A stretch of 64,000 bases of DNA from Taudactylus pleione (GCA_031769625.1 JAUIMM010001030.1:3148001-3212000); one strand, 5' to 3'; shown: positions 44,573 to 56,285, numbered from the stretch's first letter. Numbers and translations are program-made. The notes: generated by a model from the sequence alone, not told the origin.

Positions 44573-44995
44573 CAGGTTGAGTCTCCCATATCTAAAATGC
44601 TTGGGACCAGGGGTATTTTGGATATCGGAATATTCAGTATTTTGGAATATTTGCATACCATAATGAGAAATCTTGGGAATGGGAACCTAATATACACACA
44701 GAATGCATTTATGTGTTATATACACCTTATATACACAGCCTGCAGGTAACTTTATACAATATTTTCAATAATTTTGTGGCACAAGCAAAGTTTGTGTACA
44801 GAAAAGAAATTCATTTATGTTTCATATACACCTTATACACACAGCCTGAAGGTAATTTTATACAATATTTTTTATAATTTGTGCCTTTTATAATTTGTGT
44901 ACATTGAACCATAAAAAAATCAAAGGTTTCATTATCTCAGTCATGCCAAAATTATTCTGTATTTCGGAATATTTGGATATGGGAGACTCAACCTG
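44573..44995. mobile_element. Tigger/pogo-like palindromic DNA transposon
   Basis: The ends are perfect 20-bp inverted repeats (CAGGTTGAGTCTCCCATATC and its complement at 44976-44995). The interior is itself partly duplicated (CATATACACCTTATACACAC units). Termini of this type and length resemble Tigger-related elements of other vertebrates (memory-based). The TA target duplication is not clean. Confidence 0.65.
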
Positions 44996-45059
44996 TACTT
45001 ACAAAGGTCTTCAGCAAACTATCAAGGATTTACCTCTCCATTGAGAATGGCATAGCCCC

Positions 45060-45440
45060 AGTGATTTGCTTCCCTTGTCTCTAGCAGAGTCTGAAGCAAT
45101 GACATATTTTGAAAAAAAATTGAAAGGGGCTTTATTTCAATATTTCACATACCAGCAGGGGCAGGTATTTTCTTTATTAAGAACAAAAGATAGAAACTTA
45201 TGGCCATATATTGAGTACCACAGTTTGAACACTTTTAACCATAAATATTAGTACCGACTACCTCTTATCTCACAATTGTTTGACTGCCTACTACCTCATT
45301 CAAATCAGATGCAATGATGAGCAGAAAACAACCTTTAACAGTAGAGGTAGGCATTTTGAATACCTTGCCCTTTGGTCTTTGTAATGCCCTCTCAGTATTC
45401 CAATTATTTGTTAACAAATTTACAGACAGTTAATTATGAA
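45060..45440 (+). pseudogene. Ty3/Gypsy reverse transcriptase fragment
   Basis: The open stretch 45066-45251 aligns by eye with the region before and at the start of Gypsy RT (AM..F..KL, PYIEYHSLN in place of the usual PCIDYRGLN, then YRLPLIS). After stops and a frameshift, a FGLCNALSVFQ-like segment (about 45385-45420) matches the conserved motif before the catalytic loop. The fragment is heavily mutated and the catalytic YxDD is not present because the copy is broken downstream. Confidence 0.75.
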
Positions 45441-45561
45441 CTACTCGATTCCGGTAGCCCCAATTACCTCATGACTCAGAAGTCTCAACTTCACATGGAG
45501 CATAATCCAGAAGCCACTGAAGGATTCTATCAACATAAAATGACCTTCAATATGGATCAAG

Positions 45562-46290
45562 TTTTTTTATATATAATTTTTATTGACACAAACACATTAG
45601 AAAACATATAAACATTTGGTTGGTCATATAGTATATAATTACAAGACAATAGAAATATCTTAAGAATCAAAAAAGTGAAACTCCATGAGAATATACAGGA
45701 GTAACAATGTCTTGTAGTAACATTTTCAAGCAGAGGAAAAGAGAATAATGAAAATGGTGCCTGTCCTTCTAATAAGGCCAGATTGTACCAGGTCGTCAAC
45801 TGGAAACTATGTTTGAGTGCTAATTCTCAAGTCAGGGGATAATGTGTGAACATATGGAAGCCATACTGAGAAAAAATTCTCAGTCAAATTTTCTTTATCA
45901 ATGGATGTAGAGATCCAATCCATAGTAAATAAATAAAGAAGCCTGGACAGCATTAAAGTTAGTGTTGGTTTGCTAGGTTCAATCCACTGAGAGAGGATCA
46001 TCATTTTTTCTGTAGCAGCAACTTTCGTCAACAGTAGCTTTTCTCATTTGGTAAGAGTGTGGGTAGGGGAAGAAGTATATTTACTCCAAAATATCCACTC
46101 AGGGGTCATCAGAAAGTCTATAGCAAGGGTATTTTTAATATACGAGTATACCTGATCCCAAAATCATCTGGCTCAATTCTTTTTGAGGTGGGTGCCTCTA
46201 GTATTGGGGAAATAGTTTAAAAATGTTGTCCCAAAGAGCTTATAGTGGCAAATTTCATCCATGTGGTTCTTTCCCCAGAAATTCTAACCA
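45562..46290 (-). pseudogene. L1-like LINE 3' fragment inserted in the Gypsy remnant
   Basis: On the minus strand the sequence ends with CAATAAAAATTATATATAAA followed by A residues (plus-strand 45562-45585), i.e. a LINE tail. Upstream, minus-strand frames (45807-46031 and continuing to about 46290) resemble the C-terminal part of L1-clade ORF2: an LFGTTF segment, then VAATEKMMILSQW in the place of the alanine-rich helix before the final Trp motif. Position between Gypsy RT and integrase parts suggests insertion into that element. Confidence 0.6.
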
Positions 46291-46394
46291 GCTGAAAATA
46301 ATCATTCCTCAGACTTTAGGAACTCTTAGTTTGTTTCTGCTAGCACAAGTTGTGCTCAGCACAAAGTACTCAGCACAAAGTACCTCACCAAGTA

Positions 46395-46940
46395 CCACAT
46401 GAAACCTGTTGGTTTCATGTATCAATGTATTTTTAAAACTGACTTAACTTTGTTCCAGGGATTTGATACCATCTTAGTAATAATAGAGCATCCCTTCAAA
46501 ATACTCCTCTCAGCTCCCAAGATGCAATGCAATTCATTAAAGAAGTCTTATGGCTTCTCAGCTTCCCACAGGAAATCAGATCTGACTAGGGTGTGCAGTT
46601 TGTCTCAGTGGTTTGAAGAACAGTTTGCAAATGTTTCAATATAAAGTATAATGGCCAGATGGAACAAAAGTAATATTTGGCGAATCTTCTCAAAACAACT
46701 GGATGCACTTGGAGTGGAATTTACCCATAATAATCTGTTTCATTAGGTTACATCCTTTTCTCATTTCTTCAGACAATATCGTTTTACTCCCTCCTTCCTC
46801 AAGTACCATTCTGTTCTGTTGTACCAGTTGTGAACACTGTAGTCCAGAACTTTTCGAACATATGAAGATAAGTCAAGAAAAATTAACTCCTTAACTCCTC
46901 TAACAAATGTAAAGACAGAAAGATGAATCTTGTTCCTAAA
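46395..46940 (+). pseudogene. Ty3/Gypsy integrase fragment
   Basis: The segment FQGFDTILVIIEHPFK matches the first strand of the integrase core (GFDTI.VVVDR.SK). In a shifted frame, a FPQEIRSD-like stretch carries the second catalytic Asp region, and at about 46700-46850 a NNS...ATGY-like stretch remains. Together with 45060-45440 this is one decayed pol in the order RT then integrase. Confidence 0.7.
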
Positions 46941-47329
46941 CTTTTTTAGTCTGATTTAAAAGTACATGGAATGAAGTATGCTTTGGTCCTTTTAACATTT
47001 TTGAAAATTGTCATTCTGGTGGCTTTTATACTGAAACTTGCTTATGATTTTATTATTACAAATTCCTAATGACTTTCACATTCACTCAAACCTTTATTGA
47101 TCATTCGGTTATCTTCTATCACTCATTCTCCTGTTACAGTCCATCAGCGAGCAAAATTTAAAGTAAGTTATTGGATTCACAAATTTCTAGAGGTACTCTA
47201 CAAAGTTTTAAATTAGAAGAGATTTGTCTTAGAAGAATGCTGTTTGATATAGGCTTTAGATATATATGCTTCTCATCTACCGCATTTCATTCACAAGAGA
47301 TTTCCTCACAAACCCTTAATGGGACGTAT

Positions 47330-47800
47330 GTACCTATACCTAATAGAAGGAATAATGTAAAACACTGACTGCACCCAACATGCTCTTACTTGGTCTAGCA
47401 TTCCTGCTTCCTTTACAGCCAGAATGACACCTGCTCTCCTCCACTCACTGGTTAGTATCCTGCTTACATTGGCAGATGCATGGCAGACATGATTCTTTAT
47501 AATCATGATTGCTGAGGTCTTGCATGGCACCAAATTCTAACAGACAGCCCTATTTAAACCTCGCTCTGACAAAGGAAGATGCCAGAGTATTACGCCTAAA
47601 TCCCTAGTCTCCAGCAGTCCTGACCAGTTTAATATTCCTGATTGCTAATGTATGATTATGCCTGTTTTACCTATTCTTTATCTTTTTGCTTAGTACTTTA
47701 CTTGTGAATACTTGTTATTGAACCTAAATCATGTTTTGATAATTCTGCTGACTATTCTGCATACCAGCCATTCATACTAGGAACCGGAAACAGTGGTCGT
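47330..47800 (+). repeat. Possible 3' LTR of the decayed Gypsy element
   Basis: A CCCTATTTAAACCTCGCTCT promoter-like box (about 47547-47566) followed by T-rich sequence and CTG-ACT words has the look of a Gypsy LTR, and it lies downstream of the integrase remnant in the expected place. No 5' partner LTR was found in the window. Confidence 0.35.
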
Positions 47801-48409
47801 GACTGCATACTGGGTGCAGTGATGTGGAAATCACCTTGTGAGAGTCCTTGGTAAATAACAACCAGTGCATTTGATGCAGCAAAAAAAAAACACCCAGATT
47901 GAGGAGTTTCTATTTAACATTGGTTGATTAGTCCTTCTCGAGTCTGGTTTGACTTTAGAGGAGCATGCCAGTCTTAGAGAATTGGATAAAACTTGCTTAC
48001 CACGTTTATGAGAAGAATAAGGAAGTGGACCTGCTGATTGCTTTGAGATAAGTTTGTAGTTTTGTGTGTGTTTTTTATGAGGAAGATAAAAAATGAAGAA
48101 TGTTATTCACGGGTTGCTCTGTGGATCAAGACATTAATTTTTTGTTGATATCGACTCATTGGTTTCTAAGAAATATATATAGTCACATTAAAGTGGGCTA
48201 AGAGTGCACTCACCAGTTATATAATTCCAGGTTCTGCTATGGAAAGACCTTGGTTTGCAGCCAGGTGACCCAGACTTGAGAACCAATATTTGGGTAATCC
48301 ATGATTCCCACACTGCTGATAGTAATTCATGCAAAAAAGCATTTGATCTGTTATTATATGAGCCTTGGTAAGAGCAATTAGTTAACTATGCTCCTATATA
48401 GTGGAATGT

Positions 48410-48960
48410 CTGTCAACAGCCCCCATTAATTTTTGTAAGGGAGCCGGAGCTCCATGTACCAATTAATCTGTCGAGTCTGAATCAACTCCTGTTAATAGGC
48501 TTGTGACACCAATGGCTTAATTCAGCATCCTTCAGAAAGCAAAGCTGATATTTACTTGCCGGGTCTGAATCGGCTCCTGTGGATAGGCTTGTGACAACAA
48601 CGGCTTGATTCAACAGCCTTCAGAATGTGACACTGATATTCACTTGCCGGGTCCGGCACAGCTTCTATTATAAAGTCCACACATCCAGTGGCTATGCGTC
48701 TGTGTTAGGTGGTCCCCGAGATGCAGTGTTAAAAAGTCCAAAACTGGAGACTCTCAATTAGCGGCCCTGTTACAGTAGTATATGAAATCTTTGTCTAAGT
48801 AGCAGTCAATAATGACGCGTTTCTCAACCTATAGACACAGGTTGTTTCTTCAGAGGGAATAAACATAGTGATTACCTGTCTTGCTTCCCTAATATAAGGC
48901 TAGGAGCAATTAAGTAATTAATCAATTAATTATAAACACTTGTGCTAAAATGAAAAAACT
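48410..48960 (-). mobile_element. Penelope-type terminal repeat remnant with hammerhead-like motif
   Basis: A roughly 95-bp unit (TCTGAATCAACTCCTGTTAA... to ACTTGCCGGG) is tandemly duplicated at 48475-48660. Next, on the minus strand, comes a hammerhead-like core (48814-48854). Association of hammerhead motifs with Penelope-like terminal repeats and retrozymes is established. No Penelope RT is present here. Confidence 0.45.
48814..48854 (-). ncRNA. Hammerhead-ribozyme-like motif 1
   Basis: Reading the minus strand: CTGAAGA, then a 6-bp stem CAACCT/AGGTTG with an 8-base loop, then GAAACGCGTC. CUGANGA and GAAA are the invariant hammerhead core segments, and the stem II base pairs are perfect. 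Two extra A residues precede stem II, and stems I and III were not confirmed. Confidence 0.45.
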
Positions 48961-48980
48961 GGCTATTTAATATACACTTA

Positions 48981-49520
48981 GGCCCTCATTCAGAGCCGGA
49001 CGCTCTGAGCAGAGCGCACGCTCTGAATGACGGCCGTCCTCCATAATTATGAAGCGTCCTCCTGGACCCTCGTATAGCTGTGGGTCACCACCCACAGCCT
49101 ATACGAGCGTGCAGGTTGATGGCTGCGATGGTCTTGACCATCGCCACTGCGAGACGGAGCCTGCGGTTGAGTTTCTCAACCGCAAGGCCAGGAGTGATTT
49201 TGGCTCTATCAGAGCCAAAATCACTCCCACTGACATCACTAGTGATGTCAGTGGGCCGGCTTCTGATGGTAGGCGTTCCCTTGGGAACGCCCCCGTCTGG
49301 GAGGCACGCCCCCGGCACGCCCACCAAAGGGGGCGTGCTGTCAATCAACATCGACAGCACGCCCCCTTTGATCAGACACAACGAGCGAAGGAAAGTCCTT
49401 CGCTCGTCACGTCTGGCGCATGCGCACGACGGAGCTCCCTCCGTCATGCGCATGCACAGTGCACACCATCGACCCACTTGCGAGCGGACAGCCGCTTGCG
49501 AGTGGGTCTGAATCAGGCCC
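48981..49520. mobile_element. Hairpin-string MITE, copy 3
   Basis: Termini GGCCCTCATTCAGAGC and TCTGAATCAGGCCC with target duplication TTA (48978-48980 and 49521-49523). It is collinear with the copies at 23983 and 33569 and has the 30-bp palindrome at 49226-49255. Confidence 0.95.
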
Positions 49521-49523
49521 TTA

Positions 49524-50690
49524 ATCTTTAGCTATAAGTAGCAGAAACAAGACAATAAAAAAGACAATTCATAAATATTACAGCCAAATATAGAGAATAT
49601 AATATTATAATAGTAAGTATGTATTTTGGACAAACACAAAAAGATGCTATTATCTAAAAATGCAATAATGCAGTTTTGGAATGGCTGGAGGGTGACATAT
49701 TTATGTACCTTGGCCCACCATTCCTTATGCCATCACTGCTGGGAAACATGAGGCCAAATGTAATAGGTGAGAGTTTAGAAAATGTGAGAATTTAGCAAAC
49801 TCACTTTTTAAACTGGGCCATGTTTTTAAACTAAAATAACTCTCACGATTTAAACTCTCATCCAGATGTTTTCCCATTCTGAAGATAAAACTCGACCAAT
49901 GAGTTTACTGCTGCACTCTAACATTTTCTAAACTCTCACTCTATTACATTTGACCCATGATGTTTTACATCAAGGTCCTTTTTAAGGAAATTGTCAGAGA
50001 CTCACAAATAGAAAAAAAACAATACCTACAATACAGTATGCTAACCATCAGCTATAATAGTCACCTTTAAGCACCGCCACCTAAAATGATACTATATTAC
50101 ACACAAACCATTTCTGTCACCTTTAGCTTTGATAGGAATTATTATTAAATTGGAAAAATGAACTGTATATTTAAAGACACTTTACTGTTCTCTGAATATT
50201 ACAATTTAGCAAAAATATCTAGTTGCAAAATGGCTAGCGGTGCGATAAAAGAAAGAAAATTATTCCAAAATGAGATATCAGCTTCAGTAAACAGCATCCT
50301 GCTGTTTTTAAATGTAATGTACTCTTAAAATGACATTATTATAATGCCCAGATAGTACTGTGAGAACTTATTTAGAATATATTTTTATTTGATCAGGCAT
50401 TCAATCTCAACTTTTAGAGTTTATTGACATCATCTAGAGATTATAAACATTTCCTGAGTTTGACAGCGATTCATTTAGATCCCCATGATTTTTTCCTACA
50501 ATTATTGCCTTCTGTACTTCATGCAATATTACTTAGTCATTACAAACATTGAGAATAAGGTAAAAGAAAAGGTACTGTAGCAAGATTTAAAGAATAAACA
50601 ATGAAGCAAAACATGTCATGGAACTAAATTACTGCTGCTTTTTTTTTTTTACTACTCATTTCATCATGTCTATTATTATTATTATTTATT
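49524..50690. other. No recognisable gene
   Basis: AT-rich sequence. A short inverted symmetry (GTTTAGAAAATG/CATTTTCTAAAC-like words at 49770-49945) may be a palindromic MITE remnant. Confidence 0.35.
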
Positions 50691-50830
50691 ATATTATGTT
50701 TTATTTATAAGGTTCCATAGCACTGTACAAAGGAATAAAACTGACATCAGGATAAATAAGTACCAACTAATATAGACGGTATATAAATTCACATGGATAC
50801 TTAAATACAGTGTGCAGTTAGCATTACTAT
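50691..50830 (-). mobile_element. Possible LINE/SINE tail fragment
   Basis: TTATTTATAAGGTTCCATAG followed by CACTGTACAA resembles a reversed 3' tail common in vertebrate LINE-derived repeats. The assignment is by pattern only. Confidence 0.3.
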
Positions 50831-51039
50831 ATATACAAGTCAAAGGGAAGATGGCCCTGCTCAGTGGCATATCTATAATGGGTCCAGGGGGCCACACTGC
50901 ACACCCATGTTTAATACTTACCTCTCTGGAGTCCCACAGTGGCAGTAGGGTCCCTGCACAAATCCCCAAGAAAATGGAGCAGAAGCCATTTTTCGAACGA
51001 TTTGTGCATGCGCAGCTGCAAGTCACTCCCAGATAAAAG

Positions 51040-51315
51040 ACTAATGTGTCGACACTTTTTTTGTTTTAGCATAAACCTACATTAACTCTAAAAATCATGA
51101 AAAATCATGCAGACATTTGAGTGTCAACATTTTAAATGTGGACCCTTTAAATGTGTTGGCCATTTAACCCTGTCAGCCTAAATACAGAATGATGGTCGAC
51201 CTAATGACCATGTCAACTTTTTTACTGTTGACATTCACAATGTGTTGACCTTCTCAAGTCGACTTTGTGAATGTCTACCTTTTTATTGTGGACCAATCGA
51301 CTGGTATCCACAAAA
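51040..51315. repeat. GTCGAC-rich short repeat
   Basis: Words such as GTCGACC, GTCGACTT and GTTGACATT recur throughout, the same vocabulary as at 9.0-9.29 and 19.88-20.54 kb but without the TTAGGG-like core. Confidence 0.45.
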
Positions 51316-52780
51316 TTTGTGGCTCAGTTGAACTTATGGAGACCTAGCTCTAATATTGTGATCTATTATTTACTGCAGTAGCTCTTATCAGGCCGGGTTA
51401 CTCCCTATTACTCCTATTGAGGTCTATGGGTGAAGCACTGATTGGGCAAGACTCTCTCAGCCAATCATCGTTCTGCCCATAAATTTCAAAGTACTGTACT
51501 TGGTGTACAGTACTATGTCCGAGGGCTCGGGAGTTTTGTTTTTCTATTATGCCTACTGGACAAAAGGACGACTGGTGCTAGGGAGTAGGTAAGTATGTAA
51601 AGTGAGCGAGTGTGAGTGCGTATGAGTGAGTGAGTGAACTTGTATAAAATAATAAAACATTTGGTATGTGTGTCTTGTGGTATGTTATATTTTTCTCACA
51701 GTGGGAGTACCAGTATACGCAGCCCACTGCCACTTGTAGTTCTACAAATGCTGCAGGGCAGACTGCCTGGGACTTGTTGTCCCACTGTGTAAAACAATAT
51801 TATTTATACCATCACCCCTGCATCCACCTCCACCACTAATTGATGCTGGGAAGGGGAAACACCATATTTTGTTTGGGGGGGTTCCCACTTTCTGAGGATT
51901 GATAGCTCTGGGATGACCAGTTTGGGGCTGGTTTAAAATTTTGTTAGGAAGACCTCACACTGTGTGTCTTCCTTCTGTGGCATTACCACCCCAGCTGGTT
52001 CAGTGTGGTGCTTGTTAATTGAAAAATAGGGGGAACCCCATGCCAGTTTTCCCCCAATTTTCCATGACCATGACCAGGGCTGGTTATGGATTCAGGGGGG
52101 AACCCAAACTGTTTTTTTATTTTTAACTCTTAAAGTTTTTAACCCTAAGAAACATGCGCAGATCACAGTAATCTGTGCAGTGCTTCTTCCCAAATCACCT
52201 ACCTCAGGCAGGTGTATTTATTTTGGGATTTGAATGTCAGTTTTGTAGCTGATTTAATTCAACCCAACTCTTAGTAAACGAGGGAATCCTTTAGAGGTCT
52301 ATGTGAAAGTATCGATGTTTGGTCAATGTTCCATTTTGGTCCGTATTCGATTTTATAGTTGGTTTTATATTCTTTTTTATCTTTAGTAAATCCCCAATTT
52401 GCAAAATTGAATACAAATTTACTACAAATACACCAAAATCGACTAAAAATGTACCTTTAGTAAATATACTCCCTGATCTCAATCCAACTGAAAAATTTAG
52501 GATGTGAATTCTGCCATTGTCAAAAATAATCCTGTAAACATTCAAGAGGTTCAACAAAGTGCAATGGAAGATGGGATAAACTAACAGTAGACAGGTGTAA
52601 GAAGTGTGCAGCCAAATATTAAGGAAGGGTGCCTTTTAATATTTTGCAGGTTATATTTTATATTTCGTCTTTGAAATTTTTTTCTTTTCATAAGTTTGGT
52701 TCTCCTAGTAATAAAGTCTGATGATACAAAGTTGGTAAGTTTCCATTTATTTGTGAATAGCTATAACATGGCATCACAGC
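51316..52780. other. No recognisable gene
   Basis: No coding or bounded repeat signal seen. The segment 52319-52460 has short overlapping frames on both strands without motifs. Confidence 0.35.
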
Positions 52781-52860
52781 TCTATCTCACACGCCACGCA
52801 TGGCGCGCCACACACCATGCCATGAGTCGCGCCACAAAGAAAGTTTAGTAGTGAAAAAAG

Positions 52861-53080
52861 TCATTACGTGTAATACAACATTTTGCCCACCAGATGTCAC
52901 TTTTCCTAAACTACGTAGCGCATGCGTCTGATTTCATTACGTGTAATACAACATTTTGCCCACCAGGTGTCACTTTTCCTAAACTACATAGCGCATGCGT
53001 GTGATTTCATTATGTGTAATACAACATTTTGCCCACCAGGTGTCACTTTTCCTAAACTACAGTAAATAGCGCATGCGTGT
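52861..53080. repeat. 73-bp tandem repeat (three copies)
   Basis: Units start TCATTACGTGTAATACAACA at 52861, 52934 and 53007, a constant 73-bp period, and end in TAGCGCATGCGT. The third unit carries a 5-base insertion (CTACAGTAAATAGCG versus CTACATAGCG). Confidence 0.93.
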
Positions 53081-53371
53081 GATTTCCAATGTACCGTACG
53101 GTATGTTCTGTATCACCGGCCGATGATTGTTTGACAGAAGCGGTGATTCGGTACACTATACAGTATTACAGCGTTTTCCCCATGGAATCAGGAATGTACG
53201 GTATAATAAAGCGGTAGAAGAATGTGTAATCCAGTTTGAAATCATTAAGCTCTGTATTATCCACTGACTGTGCGGTTGAGATCATACTGTGTTTGCGCAA
53301 ATGTAAATACTGTCGGCACTGTCCCAGACTTAGACATTAGACTTTACAAACTACAGAACTCTAGTAATGGG

Positions 53372-53455
53372 TGAAGCGTGTGGCCTAGCGGTCTAATGCC
53401 TAGTCTCACTGCTTCTCCCCTCTTCTTGTTCCGTGGGTTCGAGACCTTGAAAATA
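53372..53455 (+). tRNA. tRNA-like sequence (pol III promoter boxes), probably SINE-derived
   Basis: TGGCCTAGCGGTCTAATGCC matches a box A region and GGGTTCGAGACC matches box B, separated as in a tRNA with a long variable arm (Leu/Ser type). The acceptor stem is not convincing, so this is more likely a tRNA-derived repeat than a working tRNA. Confidence 0.5.
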
Positions 53456-54481
53456 CAGTATGTTTTTTTAATTTATTTTTAAAATCTTCACTTAAAATAT
53501 TCAGTATTCAATACAGTACATGTGGAGCGCATGTCTGCCCAGTGCTTCGGGAGTCAAACAGCGAAACTAGGATTTTTATTATTGTACATACAGTACTGTA
53601 CCTTAGAACGCAAACTTGCGTCAATGCCGGCGCTGACATGAACGTGGACATTATAGTGATTTATTATGACCATCAAGTGGCAATGGGCCCTGTTAAAGAG
53701 ACTGGTTTCTGTATATCAAACTGACTGCGCGTTTAAACCGCAAAATTGCGTCAATGCCTGCGCGTGCCCAGTGGTCGGGTTTTAATCACAATGGAATGTG
53801 TGCCGCATGTCCAGTGGAGCCAAGCCATACATTAAGTAGCGCTATTTTATGGCGCATGCCCAGTTGTCTGTATTGCTAACAGTACTGTTGAATTTTCACA
53901 CTAGTGCCATTCTGCACTGTCCAAGACTTACCGCACAGTATACACAATAGTAAATTCATGACTTCATAAGGTGCTACAGTAGTGGACTAACAGCAGTTTG
54001 TAGGGCAGCTGCAGATGCAGAGCGCAAACTTGCGTCAATGAAAATGCTGTCCTAGACTTGGAAACTTTAGTAATTTAATATGTTTAGTAACTGATAGTTG
54101 ACTGTGTATAAGAGAGGGGTCTCTATAGTACAAACTGACTCCGTGTTTAAACCGCAAAATTGCGTCAATGTCAGCACAGTTTGCGTTGTGGTAACTTATA
54201 GCCAGTTCTGATGGGTTACGGTACAAATAGGATCTCTGGCGCGTGCCCAGTGGCGGGGTTGCAATGCATTGCCAGTGGTGCTGCACCATAGCCATACCCT
54301 TGTAGCGCTATGGCTATGTACTGTACGCCATGGCGTACAGTATGGAATATCATACTGTACAGTAGCGGGTCATGACTCACACACAGTGAAAGTGTGTTAT
54401 TATTATTACACTGACTGTGTAATAATAATATTAAAAATAAAAAGTGTAACCTTGACTGTCTAATAATAATGAAAAAAAAGT

Positions 54482-54566
54482 TTAAGCTTCCTGGTTTCGG
54501 GTTGTACAGACGTCTGCAATGTAGAAGTTAGATTTCTTACCTCTACGCTACAGACGCCTGAGTACT
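54482..54566 (-). tRNA. Decayed tRNA-like sequence
   Basis: On the minus strand, GTCTGTAGCGTAGAGGTAAG occupies the box A position and a damaged box B (CCCGAAACCAGGAAGC) follows. It aligns with the better-preserved minus-strand copy at 55205-55290. Confidence 0.35.
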
Positions 54567-54614
54567 TCATTGTATGGTACTGTAGATGTCACATAAAGTA
54601 CAGTAGAGGACTAG

Positions 54615-54690
54615 GAGAGACTTGTGAGCAAGGGCTTAGGTGATCCGTCTTGCTTACACTTCTCTCGTTATGTTCGAGACCTTGATAATT
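54615..54690 (+). tRNA. Decayed tRNA-like sequence
   Basis: GGGCTTAGGTGATCC and ATGTTCGAGACCTTGATAAT resemble the A and B boxes and the downstream flank of the copy at 53372-53455. Confidence 0.3.
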
Positions 54691-54979
54691 TAATTTATTT
54701 TTTTAATGTTCACTATAGTACTGTAGTTCAGTCGTTATCCAACCCTTACAAAAATCAATCTATTGTACTGTAGATGTGCCCAGCTACAGTACTGTAGTTT
54801 GTTGCTCCATACGGTACACCATACAGTATACCGCATTGCTAGTTGCGCGCTACACTGTGGTGTATTGAGTCTCATAGCACTGCGCATGCCCAGTTGTCTG
54901 TATTATACGGTACTTACAACTGTAGTTGTAAGTACAATATGGTAGACATTGTAGTGATTCCCTGACTCTAGGAACTACA

Positions 54980-55062
54980 GTACAGCAGATGCAGTAGTCT
55001 AGGGGGCTAATGCCTCACCCTACTGCATCTACCATTTTCTTGTCCCGCTAGTTCGAGACCTT
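54980..55062 (+). tRNA. Decayed tRNA-like sequence
   Basis: TAGTCTAGGGGGCTAATGCC and TAGTTCGAGACCTTTAAAGT correspond to the A and B boxes of 53372-53455, including the same flanking AATGCC and GACCTT words. Confidence 0.35.
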
Positions 55063-55204
55063 TAAAGTACATACTGTATACGGTAATTTTATTTTGTTTT
55101 AAATCTTCACTAATACATTATCCAGAAATTCTGGTATTTCTATGCCACAGTACTTTATGACAAAAAAGTGTAACCTTGACTGTGTAATAATAAAAAATAA
55201 AAAG

Positions 55205-55292
55205 TGTAACCTTTCAAGCTTCGAACCCGCAAAAGGGTTGTACAGGCAGCGTAATGTATTGGTTTTATTATTTACCATTACACTACAGCCGC
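55205..55292 (-). tRNA. tRNA-like sequence, minus strand
   Basis: On the minus strand, GCTGTAGTGTAATGGTAAAT (box A) and GCGGGTTCGAAGCTTG (box B) are well spaced with an extra arm. The 5' and 3' ends give only partial acceptor pairing. Probably a tRNA-derived SINE head. Confidence 0.45.
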
Positions 55293-55299
55293 CTGCAAT

Positions 55300-55640
55300 A
55301 CCAGCTGATGGTGAATAGGGGATCCCTTACGCGTTTCTCCGCTACAAGTCCTTGTGGTTTCGTCAGAGGATTGTAAATTACTTGCATATATATATGTACG
55401 AAGGAGCCTTGATATCACGGGCGATCTATATCAATTATTTGTCTGGAGGCTGATGATTATTGTGAAATCACACTCTAACAGTGCCACACTTAATATAGGA
55501 CACCAGAGACACCTTCTGCAGGGGCTATCTGTTGTGACCTTTTAAAATTATACTGAACAAGTCTGTATGTAATTGTTTTGTATTGTGTGTGTTTTTTATA
55601 TATTTTATATTTCTTGTCTTTTATGCATTATGCAATAAAA
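55300..55640 (-). mobile_element. Second Penelope-type terminal fragment with hammerhead-like motif
   Basis: The block contains ACGCGTTTCTCCGCTACAAG to TTTCGTCAGAGG, closely paralleling the motif at 48.8 kb, and continues into AT-rich sequence with ATGCAATAAAATGTT near 55630. No RT or GIY-YIG coding remains. Confidence 0.4.
55327..55370 (-). ncRNA. Hammerhead-ribozyme-like motif 2
   Basis: Minus strand: CTGACGA, then a short stem (ACAA/UUGU with loop GGAC, extended by CC/GG around a bulge), then GAAACGCGT. The core agrees with CUGANGA...GAAA. Stem II is weaker than in motif 1. Confidence 0.38.
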
Positions 55641-55864
55641 TGTTTAATTAGCGCTCTTTTTCTGGATTTAGTCATAAACTTCATAATACCAATGGGTCAA
55701 TAATACAATAATCTACATAGTGGCGTATATCCAGATTTATATTTTTTGCTGATATAGGTGTGTTTACAGGTACAACCCTTTTAGGAGCAGCTTATCTATA
55801 GACATATATTTAGAATTATTCTTTTTATGCGCCTGAATTTTATGTGCATACATAAAAAAAATTT

Positions 55865-56285
55865 CAGTACCTAGGAGGAAAGAGATGACGTGAGAACAGT
55901 CCTTCCTCAATGCCTACCGATACGCCCTACTGGACCGAGGACTACACAAAAAGATTAGGCTTTTAAGTTAAAATCATCACTGGCACTTTTGGCCTCAGAT
56001 GTAGAGTTTCATCTATACCAGGTGCAGACTCTACCGTGCATCAGAGTGCAAGGTCCACTGTACGCCGTGAAGAAAGGAGGATAGGCAGAGACAAACAGAC
56101 AGTAAAAGACAGACACACAGGTTCTCTCCGGAGATGCTCTTGTTCTTCATCCTGCTTGATCCCACACACCCTGTACTGTAGGAGAGAGAATACGCCATGC
56201 AGGGCCCTTTCCTGCTCTAACAGTGTCTCCACATTAATATATGCCCTAACTAACCAGACTAACAAATTTATTAATAACTAATTTG
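55865..56285 (-). repeat. Left arm of a long inverted repeat
   Basis: From CAGTACCTAGGAGGAAAGAG onward this sequence is the reverse complement of 59490-59953, with few substitutions and several small indels. The arms enclose 3.2 kb that includes the BEN-like coding region. Confidence 0.92.

Noticed and set aside
53372..53455. Functional tRNA-Leu or tRNA-Ser gene
   Set aside because: A and B boxes are good, but I could not pair a full acceptor stem, and related decayed copies nearby favour a SINE-type origin.
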